A stretch of DNA of 26,786 bases from NCBI GenBank assembly GCA_031276545.1, contig JAISMW010000005.1:1-26786 (forward strand), read 5' to 3'. The translations under genes and the position numbers were made by a program. The notes beneath the pieces were generated by a model. It was not told the DNA's origin, ran no database searches, and saw nothing but the letters and a program-made list of their open reading frames with translations. This DNA is from Tannerellaceae bacterium (lineage in GTDB: Bacteria > Bacteroidota > Bacteroidia > Bacteroidales > Tannerellaceae). This document shows, piece by piece, positions 12,123 to 21,401 of the stretch (positions are counted from its first letter, which is position 1; the number at the start of each line of letters is the position of its first letter).

Positions 12123-15041
12123 ATGAAACCATTTCTTCACCAGGTAGCCTCCCTCTTCTATACACAGTATGGAACCCGTGTGAGCCGGATGGCTTTCATC
12201 TTTCCAAACCGGCGAGCCGGACTGTTTTTCCAAAAATACCTGTCCGAGCTGTCCGACCGACCCCTCTTCTCCCCCACCATACTGACCATCCACGATTTAT
12301 TTCTGCAACTGAGCGGAAAGCAAACCGACGATCGCATCCGTACGCTCTTCACCCTCTACCGTATCTACGCCGACCGGAACCCCCTGGCCGAAACCTTCGA
12401 CGAATTCCTCTACTGGGGAGAAATGCTGCTGAACGACTTCGACGATATCGACAAATACATGGCAAACGCCCGGATGCTGTTCACCAACGTGACAGACCTG
12501 CGAACCATCGAATCCGATTACGGCTTCCTGAGCGAAACACAGATAGCCGCCATCCGCGCCTTCTGGTCCTCCTTCTATCCGGACAGCAACAGCACCAACC
12601 GCCAAAACTTCCTGGCCGTATGGCAAATCCTCTACGATCTCTATACCGAACTGAGAAACCTGCTGTCGGCAGAAAATAAAGGATACGAAGGAATGATCTT
12701 CCGCGAAGTGGCAGAACGCCTGCAAACAGACGAAAACCCGGAACTGCCCTACGACCAACTGGTCTTCGTCGGCCTGAATGCACTCTCCACCGTAGAAGAA
12801 AAACTCCTCCTCCTCCTCCAAAAACGCGGAATAGCCGACTTCTACTGGGACTATGCCTCCGCCAAAGTGACGGACAAAAACAACCGGGCTTCCTTTTTCG
12901 CAGAACGCAACCGTACGCTCTTCCCCTCCCGACTGAATCTCCCCCCCGAAGAAGCCCCCCCCGCCCCCCGCATCGACGTCATCGGCATCCCCTCCGGCAC
13001 AGGCCAGGCCAAGCAAGTCCATACACTGCTGAACGACCTCTGCGCCAACACCAACCTGACAGACGAAGAAAGCCTCCGCACAGCCATCGTCCTGACGGAC
13101 GAACAACTCCTCATCCCCGTACTGAACGCCATCCCCCCGTCCATCCGGCGGATCAACGTCACGATGGGATACCCCCTGGCCGGTACGCCGGTAGCCTCCC
13201 TGGTGGAATACATCCTGGCGCTGCACGAAAACCTGCGATATGCCGACCGGCAGCAGTACCAATTTTATTTCCGCGACGTACTGCCCGTTCTGAACCACCG
13301 CTACATCGTCGCCACCTCACCCGACATCATCCCCGCACTGGTAAGAGACATTACAGCAAACAACCGAATCTATATCGACGCCGCAACGCTCCATCAAACA
13401 GCCTTCCTCCGGATTCTCTTCACGCCCATAGCCTCTGCGGAGCAAATCCCGGACTATCTCCTCCGAATACTGGAAGAACTAAACGGCGCCGTACGCAAAA
13501 AAGCCCCGGACACAGACGGCGAAACCTCCCCATCCGTTGATGAAACCCCCTTGTCCGTCGAAGACATGGAGCGCGAGTTCATCTTCCACCTGTACACCGT
13601 CGTGAACCGCATGAAAGAAATCATTCAGGAAACCGGAGTGAAAATGAAAATGGAAACCTATTCCCGCCTGCTGAAACGACTGACGGACTCCATCACGATC
13701 CCCTTCAGAGGAGAACCCCTTTCCGGATTGCAGATCATGGGAGTACTCGAAACACGCGCCCTGGACTTCGACCGGCTAATCATCCTCTCCATGAACGAAG
13801 GCGTCTTCCCGCAAAAAAAAACCACCGCCTCCTTCATCCCCTACAACCTGCGCCGCGGATTCGGATTGCCCGCCAGCGAACACCAGGACAGCGTCTGGGC
13901 CTATCATTTCTACCGCCTGATCCACCGGGCAAAACAAGTGAGCCTGCTCTACGATTCGCGAAACAGCGGACTGCAGACCGGCGAAATGAGCCGCTTCATC
14001 CATCAGCTCCATTATCACTACGAAGAACCGCTCCGCTTCAAACTCGTCGTATACAACGTCTCCTCCTCCCAGGCATCTCCCATCCGGATAGAAAAGACCG
14101 ACAGGATCATGCAGCGACTGGCCGTTTACCGAAAAGGAGGCGAAAAAGCCATCTCGGCCAGCGCCATCAATACCTGGCTGGACTGTCCGCTCAAATTCTA
14201 CTTCTCCGCAGTAGAAAACATCCGGGAAGAAGACCAGGTAAGCGAAACCGTCGAAAGCAACATCTTCGGAAGCATCCTCCACAAAGTGATGGAAGTCTTG
14301 TATGACCCATTCCGCGGAAAGACCGTCACGGCCGACCTGCTGAAAACAGTAAGAAAAGACACGGAGACCATGACGCAGGCCATAGCAAACGCCTTCGCCG
14401 AGATCTATTTCAAAACCCGCACGGCACGTCCGCTGACCGGGCAGAACTTCCTGATTGGAGAAATGATTCGCAAGTACGCCGAAAAGATCCTGGAATGCGA
14501 CGGCAAACGACTGACCCCCTTCCGCTACATAGAATCGGAAAAGCGAATCAACGACCTCTTTACCCTCTCCGACGGCTCCGAAATACAATTGAAAGGATTC
14601 ATCGACCGGATTGACGAAGCAGACGGCGTCATCCGCATCATTGATTACAAAAGCGGGACAGGCCTCTCGTCCTTTCACCACATGGAAAGTCTCTTTGACC
14701 TCGCCGAAAAAGACCGCGCCAAAGCCGTGATGCAAGTCTTCATGTACGCCTGGATGTCGGGACGTCTCCCCGAATACCGGGACAAGCCCCTCCGCCCCGG
14801 AATATACTATATGCGCACCCTCTTTACCGACAACTTCGACGCCGGCATATACCAGCGCATCGAACGCGGAAAAACAGTCGGAGTAGAAGACTTCCGCGAT
14901 TACGCCTCACCCTTCGAAGCCTCTATGCGCACCTGCCTGGACGACATCTTCGGAACAGAAACCCCCTTCCTGCAAACCCCCACCGGAAAAGCCTGCGCCT
15001 ATTGCCCATTCAGCGGCGTCTGCGGCGTCTGCGGCGTCTGA
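12123..15041 (+). CDS. AddB-like helicase-fold protein with C-terminal PD-(D/E)XK nuclease
   Basis: 972 residues from ATG 12123. The N terminus has MAFIFPNRRAGLFFQKYL where an ATP-binding Walker A would stand, so this half looks like an inactive UvrD-like helicase. A later block, ETRALDFDRLIILSMNEGVFP, then SFIPYNLRRGFGLP, is typical of AddB/RexB-like proteins. The nuclease domain shows GFIDRIDE and IIDYKSG (Asp-x-Lys at about 841-843). A Cys in LDCPLKFYF (about 688) and Cys near the end (CAYCPFSGVC) fit the iron-sulfur staple of AddB. It should resect DNA ends with an AddA-type partner encoded elsewhere. The last codons are a 9-bp repeat. No promoter was found, only the hairpin upstream. Confidence 0.85.
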   Translation: MKPFLHQVASLFYTQYGTRVSRMAFIFPNRRAGLFFQKYLSELSDRPLFSPTILTIHDLFLQLSGKQTDDRIRTLFTLYRIYADRNPLAETFDEFLYWGEMLLNDFDDIDKYMANARMLFTNVTDLRTIESDYGFLSETQIAAIRAFWSSFYPDSNSTNRQNFLAVWQILYDLYTELRNLLSAENKGYEGMIFREVAERLQTDENPELPYDQLVFVGLNALSTVEEKLLLLLQKRGIADFYWDYASAKVTDKNNRASFFAERNRTLFPSRLNLPPEEAPPAPRIDVIGIPSGTGQAKQVHTLLNDLCANTNLTDEESLRTAIVLTDEQLLIPVLNAIPPSIRRINVTMGYPLAGTPVASLVEYILALHENLRYADRQQYQFYFRDVLPVLNHRYIVATSPDIIPALVRDITANNRIYIDAATLHQTAFLRILFTPIASAEQIPDYLLRILEELNGAVRKKAPDTDGETSPSVDETPLSVEDMEREFIFHLYTVVNRMKEIIQETGVKMKMETYSRLLKRLTDSITIPFRGEPLSGLQIMGVLETRALDFDRLIILSMNEGVFPQKKTTASFIPYNLRRGFGLPASEHQDSVWAYHFYRLIHRAKQVSLLYDSRNSGLQTGEMSRFIHQLHYHYEEPLRFKLVVYNVSSSQASPIRIEKTDRIMQRLAVYRKGGEKAISASAINTWLDCPLKFYFSAVENIREEDQVSETVESNIFGSILHKVMEVLYDPFRGKTVTADLLKTVRKDTETMTQAIANAFAEIYFKTRTARPLTGQNFLIGEMIRKYAEKILECDGKRLTPFRYIESEKRINDLFTLSDGSEIQLKGFIDRIDEADGVIRIIDYKSGTGLSSFHHMESLFDLAEKDRAKAVMQVFMYAWMSGRLPEYRDKPLRPGIYYMRTLFTDNFDAGIYQRIERGKTVGVEDFRDYASPFEASMRTCLDDIFGTETPFLQTPTGKACAYCPFSGVCGVCGV
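15015..15041 (+). repeat. 9-bp tandem repeat at the 3' end of the AddB-like gene
   Basis: GGCGTCTGC occurs twice (15015-15023 and 15024-15032), then once more as GGCGTCTGA, whose last codon is the stop. Each copy adds Gly-Val-Cys. Repeat gain or loss would change the number of C-terminal cysteines without a frameshift. Confidence 0.8.
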
Positions 15042-15223
15042 ACCGGATCATTCCAAATCATTTCAGCTTTTTTTTAAATCTCCATCGTCCACTTCAGGAA
15101 ACCTCCCCGAAAACCGGACGCCTCCCGTTGCCCGCCGGATAATCCCCTGCTGTTGCCGCTTCCTTCTCAAACCCTGCCGGGAAACCCCGGCTATTGAACT
15201 GCACCTGCTTCATACACACAAGT
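15042..15223. other. Intergenic region after the AddB-like gene
   Basis: This gene-free stretch has a T8-T9 tract near 15068 without a strong preceding stem, and a 6-bp stem hairpin at 15176-15191 (GCCGGG/CCCGGC, loop AAAC) without a T tract. I see no small ORF or RNA gene that I can support. Confidence 0.5.
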
Positions 15224-15255
15224 TTTGTCAGTCCGGCAAACATATTGTATATTTG
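15224..15255 (+). promoter_or_regulatory. Promoter for the DUF4290-murA-rimM unit
   Basis: TTTG (15224-15227) and TATATTTG (15248-15255), 20 bases apart, form a full match to the Bacteroidetes primary sigma consensus. The -7 box ends 20 bases before the ATG at 15276. Confidence 0.8.
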
Positions 15256-15275
15256 CGCATCAAACTAAAAATGAA

Positions 15276-15896
15276 ATGAATTATAACACGGAACTAAAAA
15301 GACTGGTTTTGCCCGAATATGGCCGTAATATCCAAAATATGGTGGATCATTGTGTGGCCATTTCCGATAGAAGCGAACGCCAGCGGTGTGCCAATTCCAT
15401 TATCAGCACGATGGGGAATCTGTTTCCGCATCTGCGCGATATAAGCGATTTTAAGCATATTTTATGGGATCATCTGGCCATTATGGCCGATTTTAACCTG
15501 GATATAGACTATCCTTATGAGGTAATCAAAAAGGAAAACCTGCACAGCAAGCCGCCGCGGATCCATTACAGTAATTCCCGTTTCTTCTATCGCCATTACG
15601 GGAAAATTATCGAACAGATGATACACAAGGCAAACGGTCTTGAAAACGGGGAGGAAAAAAACTATCTGATTTCCCTCCTTGCCAATCAGATGAAAAAGTC
15701 CTACCTGGTATGGAATAAGGAATCGGTGGAAGACAGCAAGATATTTTTAGATCTGGAAGAATTGTCCGAAGGGCTGATTAAGCTGGACGAAGGGACGCTG
15801 AAACTGACCGAAAGCCGCGAGATTCTGGCGCGAAACAATACGAACAGCAACACCGGCAGTAATAACAAGAAAAACCATTCTCGCAAAAACAGATGA
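15276..15896 (+). CDS. DUF4290 family protein
   Basis: 206 residues, starting MNYNTELKRLVLPEYGRNIQ, which is the conserved start of DUF4290. An ATG at 15271 meets a stop after one further codon, so 15276 is the real start. It is mostly helical, with a conserved PEYGRN and later DYPYEV and NLHSKPPRI segments, and ends in a low-complexity Asn/Lys/Arg tail. No membrane segment. The family is found in Bacteroidetes, almost always next to murA; function unknown. Its stop overlaps the murA start by 4 bases (ATGA), so the two are translationally coupled and it may act in peptidoglycan precursor control. Confidence 0.9.
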   Translation: MNYNTELKRLVLPEYGRNIQNMVDHCVAISDRSERQRCANSIISTMGNLFPHLRDISDFKHILWDHLAIMADFNLDIDYPYEVIKKENLHSKPPRIHYSNSRFFYRHYGKIIEQMIHKANGLENGEEKNYLISLLANQMKKSYLVWNKESVEDSKIFLDLEELSEGLIKLDEGTLKLTESREILARNNTNSNTGSNNKKNHSRKNR

Positions 15897-17197
15897 GTTC
15901 GTTTGTGATAGAAGGCGGTTACAGCATGTCGGGCGAGATAGTTCCACAGGGGGCTAAAAATGAAGCGCTCGAAGTGCTGTGTGCCGTTTTGCTGACATCC
16001 GAAAAGGTAACGCTCCACAATATTCCCGATATTTTGGATGTAAACAATCTGATCCAACTGCTGCAGAATATGCAGGTAAAGGTGGAACGAAAGTCCGCCG
16101 GCACCTGTACGTTTCAGGCAGACGGGGTAGACCTGACCTATCTCGCTTCCGATGACTTTCTCTGTAAAAGTGCATCCCTGCGGGGTTCCGTCATGATAGT
16201 AGGCCCGCTGGTAGCCCGTTTCGGGAAAGCCGTCATTCCCAAACCGGGAGGCGACAAGATAGGCCGACGCCGGCTGGATACACATTTTACAGGCATACAG
16301 AAACTGGGCGCTTCCATCTGCTATGATTCCGTCAGACAGGTGTACACGATGGAAGCCAAACGTCTGGAAGGCGCCTATATGTTGCTGGACGAGGCCTCGG
16401 TGACCGGTACCGCCAATATATTGATGGCCGCCGTACTGGCAAAAGGCACTACCACCATTTATAATGCGGCCTGCGAACCTTATCTGCAGCAACTGTCCGT
16501 CATGCTGAACCGCATGGGCGCACGCATTTCGGGAATAGGATCCAATCTGCTGACGGTGGAGGGAGTGGACGCACTGGGTGGTACCGCGCACACTATTATG
16601 CCGGATATGATAGAAATAGGCAGTTTCATCGGTATGGCAGCCATGACGGCATCGGATATCACCATCAAAAACGCCGGACAGGCCATGCTGGGCATTATCC
16701 CCGAATCGTTCCGCCGGCTGGGCATCACCGTCGAGATGCAAGGCCACGACATCCATATCCCTGCTCACGAAAAATATGAAATAGAAACATTTATGGACGG
16801 ATCGATCATGACGGTATCCGATGCTCCCTGGCCGGGACTTACACCGGATTTGCTGAGCGTTTTCCTGGTCGTAGCCACACAGGCTGTCGGCAGCGTACTG
16901 ATTCACCAGAAAATGTTCGAAAGCCGTCTGTTTTTTGTAGACAAACTGATCGAGATGGGAGCACAAATCATCCTCTGCGACCCGCACCGCGCAACAGTTA
17001 TAGGCCTGGGCAAGCGTTTCAAACTCCGGCGCTCGAACATGACCTCGCCCGATATACGGGCCGGTATAGCCCTGCTGATAGCCGCCATGAGTGCCGAAGG
17101 CTCCAGCCGTATCCACAACATCGAACAGATCGATCGCGGATATCAGGATATCGACAAACGCCTCAACCGGATAGGGGCACACATCACCCGTCTGTAA
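15893..17197 (+). CDS. murA: UDP-N-acetylglucosamine 1-carboxyvinyltransferase
   Basis: 434 residues. MurA transfers enolpyruvate from PEP to UDP-GlcNAc, the first committed step of peptidoglycan synthesis, in the cytoplasm. The Lys-Asn pair of QGAKNEAL (22-23), the Arg of the GRRRLD loop (about 126), the Asp of GLTPDLLS, and the Arg in SPDIRAGIA match the active-site positions of the E. coli enzyme. At the residue equivalent to Cys115, PGGDKIG has Asp (about 121). Asp enzymes are active but are not alkylated by fosfomycin. It overlaps the DUF4290 gene by 4 bases, and rimM follows 13 bases later. Confidence 0.95.
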   Translation: MSSFVIEGGYSMSGEIVPQGAKNEALEVLCAVLLTSEKVTLHNIPDILDVNNLIQLLQNMQVKVERKSAGTCTFQADGVDLTYLASDDFLCKSASLRGSVMIVGPLVARFGKAVIPKPGGDKIGRRRLDTHFTGIQKLGASICYDSVRQVYTMEAKRLEGAYMLLDEASVTGTANILMAAVLAKGTTTIYNAACEPYLQQLSVMLNRMGARISGIGSNLLTVEGVDALGGTAHTIMPDMIEIGSFIGMAAMTASDITIKNAGQAMLGIIPESFRRLGITVEMQGHDIHIPAHEKYEIETFMDGSIMTVSDAPWPGLTPDLLSVFLVVATQAVGSVLIHQKMFESRLFFVDKLIEMGAQIILCDPHRATVIGLGKRFKLRRSNMTSPDIRAGIALLIAAMSAEGSSRIHNIEQIDRGYQDIDKRLNRIGAHITRL

Positions 17198-17210
17198 CAC
17201 ACGATACATT

Positions 17211-17735
17211 ATGATCAATAAGGAAGACGTGGTCCGGATCGGTTACTTCACGAAACCGCACGGTATAAAAGGAGAAATAGGACTGGTGACCACGTACGAT
17301 ATTTTCGATTGCCAAGACGACCCTTTCCTGATCTGTGAAATGGAAGGTATCCTTGTCCCCTTCTTCATCGAAGAATACCGCAGCAAAACAGATACCGTTT
17401 TTCTTGTAAAACTGGAAACCGTCGATTCGGACGAAGCCGTCCGCGAGTTCAGCCATCGAGAGGTATATTATCCGCTTCGGAACATGAAAGAGGAGCTGCA
17501 ACGCACCATCCCCACCGGATGGGCTGCCCTTACGGGTTATACCGTTGCAGACAGCGTATACGGTGTACTGGGAGAAATAACGGCCATAGACCAAAGCACC
17601 GCCAACACCCTGTTCCGGATAGACCGACAAGGGAAAGAAGTGCTTATTCCCTGTGTGGACGAATGGATTATTGCCGTTGATCACCGGGAAAAAAGACTGG
17701 AAGTAAGCCTTCCCCCCGGTTTGCTGGAGCTGTAA
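17211..17735 (+). CDS. rimM: Ribosome maturation factor RimM
   Basis: 174 residues, the normal length. The N-terminal half starts VVRIGYFTKPHGIKGEIGLVTTYD, the RimM beta-barrel signature. The C-terminal half (about 98-174; GYTVADSVYGVLGEI, then KEVLIPCVDEWIIAVD) is the PRC barrel. RimM binds ribosomal protein S19 and helps mature the 3' domain of 16S rRNA. It is the third gene of the unit that starts with DUF4290; the next gene has its own promoter. Confidence 0.93.
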   Translation: MINKEDVVRIGYFTKPHGIKGEIGLVTTYDIFDCQDDPFLICEMEGILVPFFIEEYRSKTDTVFLVKLETVDSDEAVREFSHREVYYPLRNMKEELQRTIPTGWAALTGYTVADSVYGVLGEITAIDQSTANTLFRIDRQGKEVLIPCVDEWIIAVDHREKRLEVSLPPGLLEL

Positions 17736-17781
17736 AAGCGTTAATAAGCGTAAACTCTTTTTCCGCAGATATGTATTTTGC

Positions 17782-17789
17782 TACTTTTG
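17782..17789 (+). promoter_or_regulatory. -7 box for the M23 peptidase-dxr-rseP unit
   Basis: TACTTTTG, matching TAnnTTTG, ends 20 bases before the ATG of the M23 peptidase gene. There is no clear TTG at -33, only a T-rich stretch near 17758-17762. Confidence 0.6.
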
Positions 17790-17808
17790 CGTTCACATTA
17801 AAACAACT

Positions 17809-18681
17809 ATGGCACAAAAGCATCGTAGAAGAGACTTTCAAACATTCTGGCACCAGATACGCTTCAAATACAAACTTTCTTTTATCAACGAAGGAACGCT
17901 GGAAGAAGTATGGTCATTCCGTCTGTCGCAGTTGTCGGCTTTTGTCGTTTTATTTGCATTTGCTCTGCTCCTCATTGCTTTCACGGCATTTATCATTATC
18001 AAGACTCCTATCCGGAACTACCTGCCGGGCTATCTGGATGTGGAAGTGAGGAAGGAAATTATGATGAATGCACTGCGTGCCGATTCCCTGGAGAGAATCA
18101 TCGAAGTCCAGGCGCTTTATCTGGATAATGTAACCGGCATACTGACCGGGACGATGCCGCTGGATTCCATCCGGGATATCGACTCCATGGCGCTTATCAA
18201 TGCCAACTATGAAATTTCCCGCACAAAGGAGGAAACAGACTTTGTGAAAACGTTTGAAGAAGAGGAAAAGTACAACCTCACTTCGCTGAATCCCAACCAG
18301 GCTCCCAGCAACGCTGTTTTCTTCTACAAGCCGGTGAACGGGGTCATCTCGTCGCACTACGAAGCAGAGATTCACCATTACGGAGTAGACCTGGTGGCAG
18401 CCCCGAAAGAAAGTGTGCTGGCCACCCTCGAAGGAACCATAGTCTTCACCGGATACGACCCCCAGTACGGCAATATCATACAGATCCAGCATAAAAACGG
18501 ATTCATCTCGATATACAAGCATAATGAATTACTGCTGAAAAAAATGGGAGATCAGGTAGCCGCCGGAGAAGCCATCGCGCTGATTGGAAATACAGGGAAA
18601 CTCTCCACCGGCACACACCTGCATTTTGAACTTTGGTTCAAAGGCAATCCCGTAAATCCTGAAGAATACATCGCGTTCTGA
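17809..18681 (+). CDS. Membrane-anchored M23 (LytM-like) peptidase
   Basis: 290 residues: a basic cytoplasmic start, one membrane helix at about 45-70 (LSAFVVLFAFALLLIAFTAF), a linker, then a C-terminal M23 domain (about 175-290). HHYGVDLVAAP gives the first zinc-ligand H-x3-D and GTHLHFELWF the HxH motif, so the catalytic residues look intact. It should face the periplasm and cut peptidoglycan cross-bridges, or work as a divisome activator. GVISSHYEAEIHHYG is typical of the Bacteroidetes version. It lies 7 bases before dxr, in one unit with dxr and rseP. Confidence 0.88.
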   Translation: MAQKHRRRDFQTFWHQIRFKYKLSFINEGTLEEVWSFRLSQLSAFVVLFAFALLLIAFTAFIIIKTPIRNYLPGYLDVEVRKEIMMNALRADSLERIIEVQALYLDNVTGILTGTMPLDSIRDIDSMALINANYEISRTKEETDFVKTFEEEEKYNLTSLNPNQAPSNAVFFYKPVNGVISSHYEAEIHHYGVDLVAAPKESVLATLEGTIVFTGYDPQYGNIIQIQHKNGFISIYKHNELLLKKMGDQVAAGEAIALIGNTGKLSTGTHLHFELWFKGNPVNPEEYIAF

Positions 18682-18688
18682 TCCTGAT

Positions 18689-19840
18689 ATGAAAAGAAAA
18701 CTGGCCATATTAGGTTCCACCGGATCCATCGGAACACAAGCCCTGGAAGTAGTAGACGAACATGCGGAACACTTCGAAATTTATGCCCTGACGGCCTGCA
18801 ACCAAGTGGAATTACTGGCACGGCAGGCACGCAAATTCATGCCCGAAGTGGTGGTCATAGCCAACGAAGAAAAATATCCCGAACTGAAGGATGCGCTGAA
18901 CGATCTGCCTGTAAAAGTATGGGCAGGCGCCGACGCAATCGCACAAGTCGTAGCATTGCAACCCGTCGACCTGGTGCTTACCGCCATGGTAGGCTATGCC
19001 GGCTTGAAACCCACCATCGAAGCCATCAGGGCGGGAAAGGCCATCGCGCTGGCAAACAAAGAAACACTGGTGGTAGCCGGAGAACTAATCACTTCGCTGG
19101 CCGCCGAATACAAAACGCCCGTGCTGCCTGTCGACTCCGAACACTCCGCCATTTTTCAGTGCCTGGCAGGCGAATGGGATAATCCGGTAGAAAAAATATG
19201 GCTCACCGCTTCCGGAGGGCCGTTCCGTACCCTGGAAAAAGAACAGTTAGCCACCGTCACAAAGGCGCAGGCACTGAAACACCCCAACTGGAATATGGGG
19301 GCCAAAGTAACCGTAGACTCCGCCACGATGATGAACAAAGGCTTCGAAATGATTGAAGCCAAATGGCTGTTCGGAGTCAGGCCGGAACAGATACAAGTGC
19401 TGGTGCATCCGCAGTCGGTTATCCATTCGATGGTAGAGTTCGAAGACGGCGCCGTGATAGCCCAGTTAGGCGTCCCCGACATGAAACTCCCCATCAGCTA
19501 TGCCCTCTCGTATCCTTCACGAATAAAAAGCAAAGCGCAGCGGCTGGATTTTTACCGGCAGCATACCCTTACATTTGAAAAACCGGATATGGAGCGCTTT
19601 CGCAACCTGGCCTTTGCCTTCGAGGCCATACGCAAAGGAGGAAATATGCCCTGCATACTGAATGCCGCCAACGAAATAGCCGTGGCTTCCTTTCTGAGGG
19701 ACGAAACGGGCTTCCTGCAAATGAGCGACATCATAGAACAAACCCTGCAGAAAGTGGCTTTCATCGCAAACCCCGCATACGGGGATTACGAAGCCACAGA
19801 TGCCGAAGCACGAAAAATAGCTTCCGAACTGATTCGATAA
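18689..19840 (+). CDS. dxr: 1-deoxy-D-xylulose 5-phosphate reductoisomerase
   Basis: 383 residues, the normal length. The NADPH fold starts KLAILGSTGSIGTQALEVV. PVDSEHSAIFQCL carries the metal-binding Asp/Glu, ASGGPFR is the active-site loop, and KVTVDSATMMNKGFEMIEAKWLFG is the family hallmark. Dxr makes methylerythritol phosphate, the second step of the MEP route to isoprenoids such as undecaprenyl phosphate. This is the target of fosmidomycin, whose binding residues look unremarkable. It is followed 22 bases later by rseP. Confidence 0.95.
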   Translation: MKRKLAILGSTGSIGTQALEVVDEHAEHFEIYALTACNQVELLARQARKFMPEVVVIANEEKYPELKDALNDLPVKVWAGADAIAQVVALQPVDLVLTAMVGYAGLKPTIEAIRAGKAIALANKETLVVAGELITSLAAEYKTPVLPVDSEHSAIFQCLAGEWDNPVEKIWLTASGGPFRTLEKEQLATVTKAQALKHPNWNMGAKVTVDSATMMNKGFEMIEAKWLFGVRPEQIQVLVHPQSVIHSMVEFEDGAVIAQLGVPDMKLPISYALSYPSRIKSKAQRLDFYRQHTLTFEKPDMERFRNLAFAFEAIRKGGNMPCILNAANEIAVASFLRDETGFLQMSDIIEQTLQKVAFIANPAYGDYEATDAEARKIASELIR

Positions 19841-19862
19841 CCCATTTAACAGCAAAATAGAT

Positions 19863-21191
19863 ATGGAAACATTCCTGATTAAAGCATTACAACTCATACT
19901 GAGTCTCTCAATACTAGTTCTGATTCACGAACTGGGGCATTTCCTGTTTGCCCGCATGTTCAAAGTCAGGGTAGAAAAATTCTACCTCTTCTTCGATGCC
20001 TGGTTTGCACTCTTCCGTTTCAAACCCAAAAACAGCGAAACGGAATACGGCATCGGCTGGCTCCCCCTGGGAGGCTACTGCAAAATATCCGGTATGATAG
20101 ACGAAAGCATGGACAAGGAACAAATGGCCGGACCGCCGCAACCTCATGAATTCCGTTCCAAACCGGCCGGACCGCGTCTGCTCATCATGACGGCCGGCGT
20201 GCTGTTCAACTTCATCCTGGCGCTCTTTATCTATTCCATGATCCTTTTCACCTGGGGAGACACCTATATTCCTCTGAAAAACATGAAACTGGGAATGGAT
20301 TACAGCGAAACATTCCGCCGGATAGGATTTCAGGACGGCGATATACTCCTGCGCACCAATCACACAGAACTGGAACGTTTCGACGTGAACACCCTGCGGG
20401 CGGTGGTCGAAGCACAGACCGTAACCGTACTCCGGCAAGGAGCGGAAACCTCGATTCCCATTCCCGAAGATATGATGCAGCGGGTAATGCACGACAAGAC
20501 GGGATTCGCCTCCATACGCTTTCCCATGATTGTAGACAAATTCTCCTACAAAAATTCACCGGCCGAGGTCAGCGGCCTGCAGCCGGGGGATACCATCTTC
20601 TCCATCGACAACATACAGACCCCTACCGTATACGATGTCCGCGAACTGCTGAGCGAAAGAAAGAATCAGGAAATCCTCGTAGGTTTCAGCCGTAGCGGAG
20701 CCGTACAGTCCGTGCCGTTGCGCACCGATACCGCCGGCAATATGGGAATCAACCTCGTAATCAACCCACAGCGGATATATGCTGCCGTAACGCTGACGTA
20801 CAACTTTTTCGAATCATTCCCTGCCGGCATCCAACTGGGAGTAAATACCCTGAAAGGATATATAGGAGACATGAAATACGTCTTCACCAAGGAAGGAGCC
20901 TCCAGTCTGGGAGGATTCGGAGCGATAGGCAGCCTGTTCCCCTCCACATGGAACTGGCGGGATTTCTGGATGACCACGGCCTTCCTCTCCATCATTCTGG
21001 CCTTTATGAACATCCTGCCCATTCCGGCATTAGACGGCGGACATGTGATGTTCCTGCTCTACGAAGTCATCACCCGCCGCAAGCCCAACGATAAATTCCT
21101 CGAATACGCACAAATCACAGGCATGATTATCCTGTTTGCCCTCCTGCTATACGCGAACGGCAACGACATCTTCCGCTTTTTCTTCAAATAA
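19863..21191 (+). CDS. rseP: Site-2 protease RseP-like (M50 zinc metalloprotease)
   Basis: 442 residues. HELGH (22-26) in the first membrane segment and NILPIPALDGGH near residue 385 are the zinc-binding motifs of S2P proteases. Two PDZ-like regions (FQDGDIL and LQPGDTIFSID) lie between them in the periplasm, followed by two more membrane segments. Relatives cleave anti-sigma factors within the membrane to release envelope-stress responses; the substrate here is unknown. The dxr-rseP order is common in Bacteroidetes and beyond. The gene ends at 21191, before a weak hairpin (21216-21229) without a T tract. Confidence 0.92.
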   Translation: METFLIKALQLILSLSILVLIHELGHFLFARMFKVRVEKFYLFFDAWFALFRFKPKNSETEYGIGWLPLGGYCKISGMIDESMDKEQMAGPPQPHEFRSKPAGPRLLIMTAGVLFNFILALFIYSMILFTWGDTYIPLKNMKLGMDYSETFRRIGFQDGDILLRTNHTELERFDVNTLRAVVEAQTVTVLRQGAETSIPIPEDMMQRVMHDKTGFASIRFPMIVDKFSYKNSPAEVSGLQPGDTIFSIDNIQTPTVYDVRELLSERKNQEILVGFSRSGAVQSVPLRTDTAGNMGINLVINPQRIYAAVTLTYNFFESFPAGIQLGVNTLKGYIGDMKYVFTKEGASSLGGFGAIGSLFPSTWNWRDFWMTTAFLSIILAFMNILPIPALDGGHVMFLLYEVITRRKPNDKFLEYAQITGMIILFALLLYANGNDIFRFFFK

Positions 21192-21401
21192 TGCCCCTTG
21201 TAATACCTTCATTTTCCTGCATTCGCAGGTAATCTTCTCCCCCCCCGCTTCCGGTTGTGCCTGTGCTTCTTCGGCGAGAATATCAATTGATTCGGCTACT
21301 AAGCAGGTGCAGAACAAACTGGCGGGTACTGTCCGGGATTGCTGCGAAGGGTTTCTTCTGATTATTTTGATTGGGTGAAAGCCGCTCTTGCGTCTTTTTG
21401 T
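21192..21401. other. Intergenic region after rseP
   Basis: A 5-bp stem (CCTGC/GCAGG, 21216-21229) is the only hairpin, followed by pyrimidine-rich DNA with a run of C near 21240. No convincing terminator, small ORF or RNA gene was seen. Confidence 0.45.

Noticed and set aside
12297..13298. 333-residue minus-strand frame (and one at 13776-14735)
   Set aside because: Both are antisense to the AddB-like gene and show the Val/Phe/Gln/Gly bias of a complement frame.
15176..15191. GCCGGG-AAAC-CCCGGC hairpin as a terminator
   Set aside because: The stem is only 6 bp, has no T tract and lies 135 bases after the AddB-like stop.
15701..17218. 505-residue minus-strand open frame
   Set aside because: It is antisense to the DUF4290 3' end and murA, which carry unmistakable family motifs.
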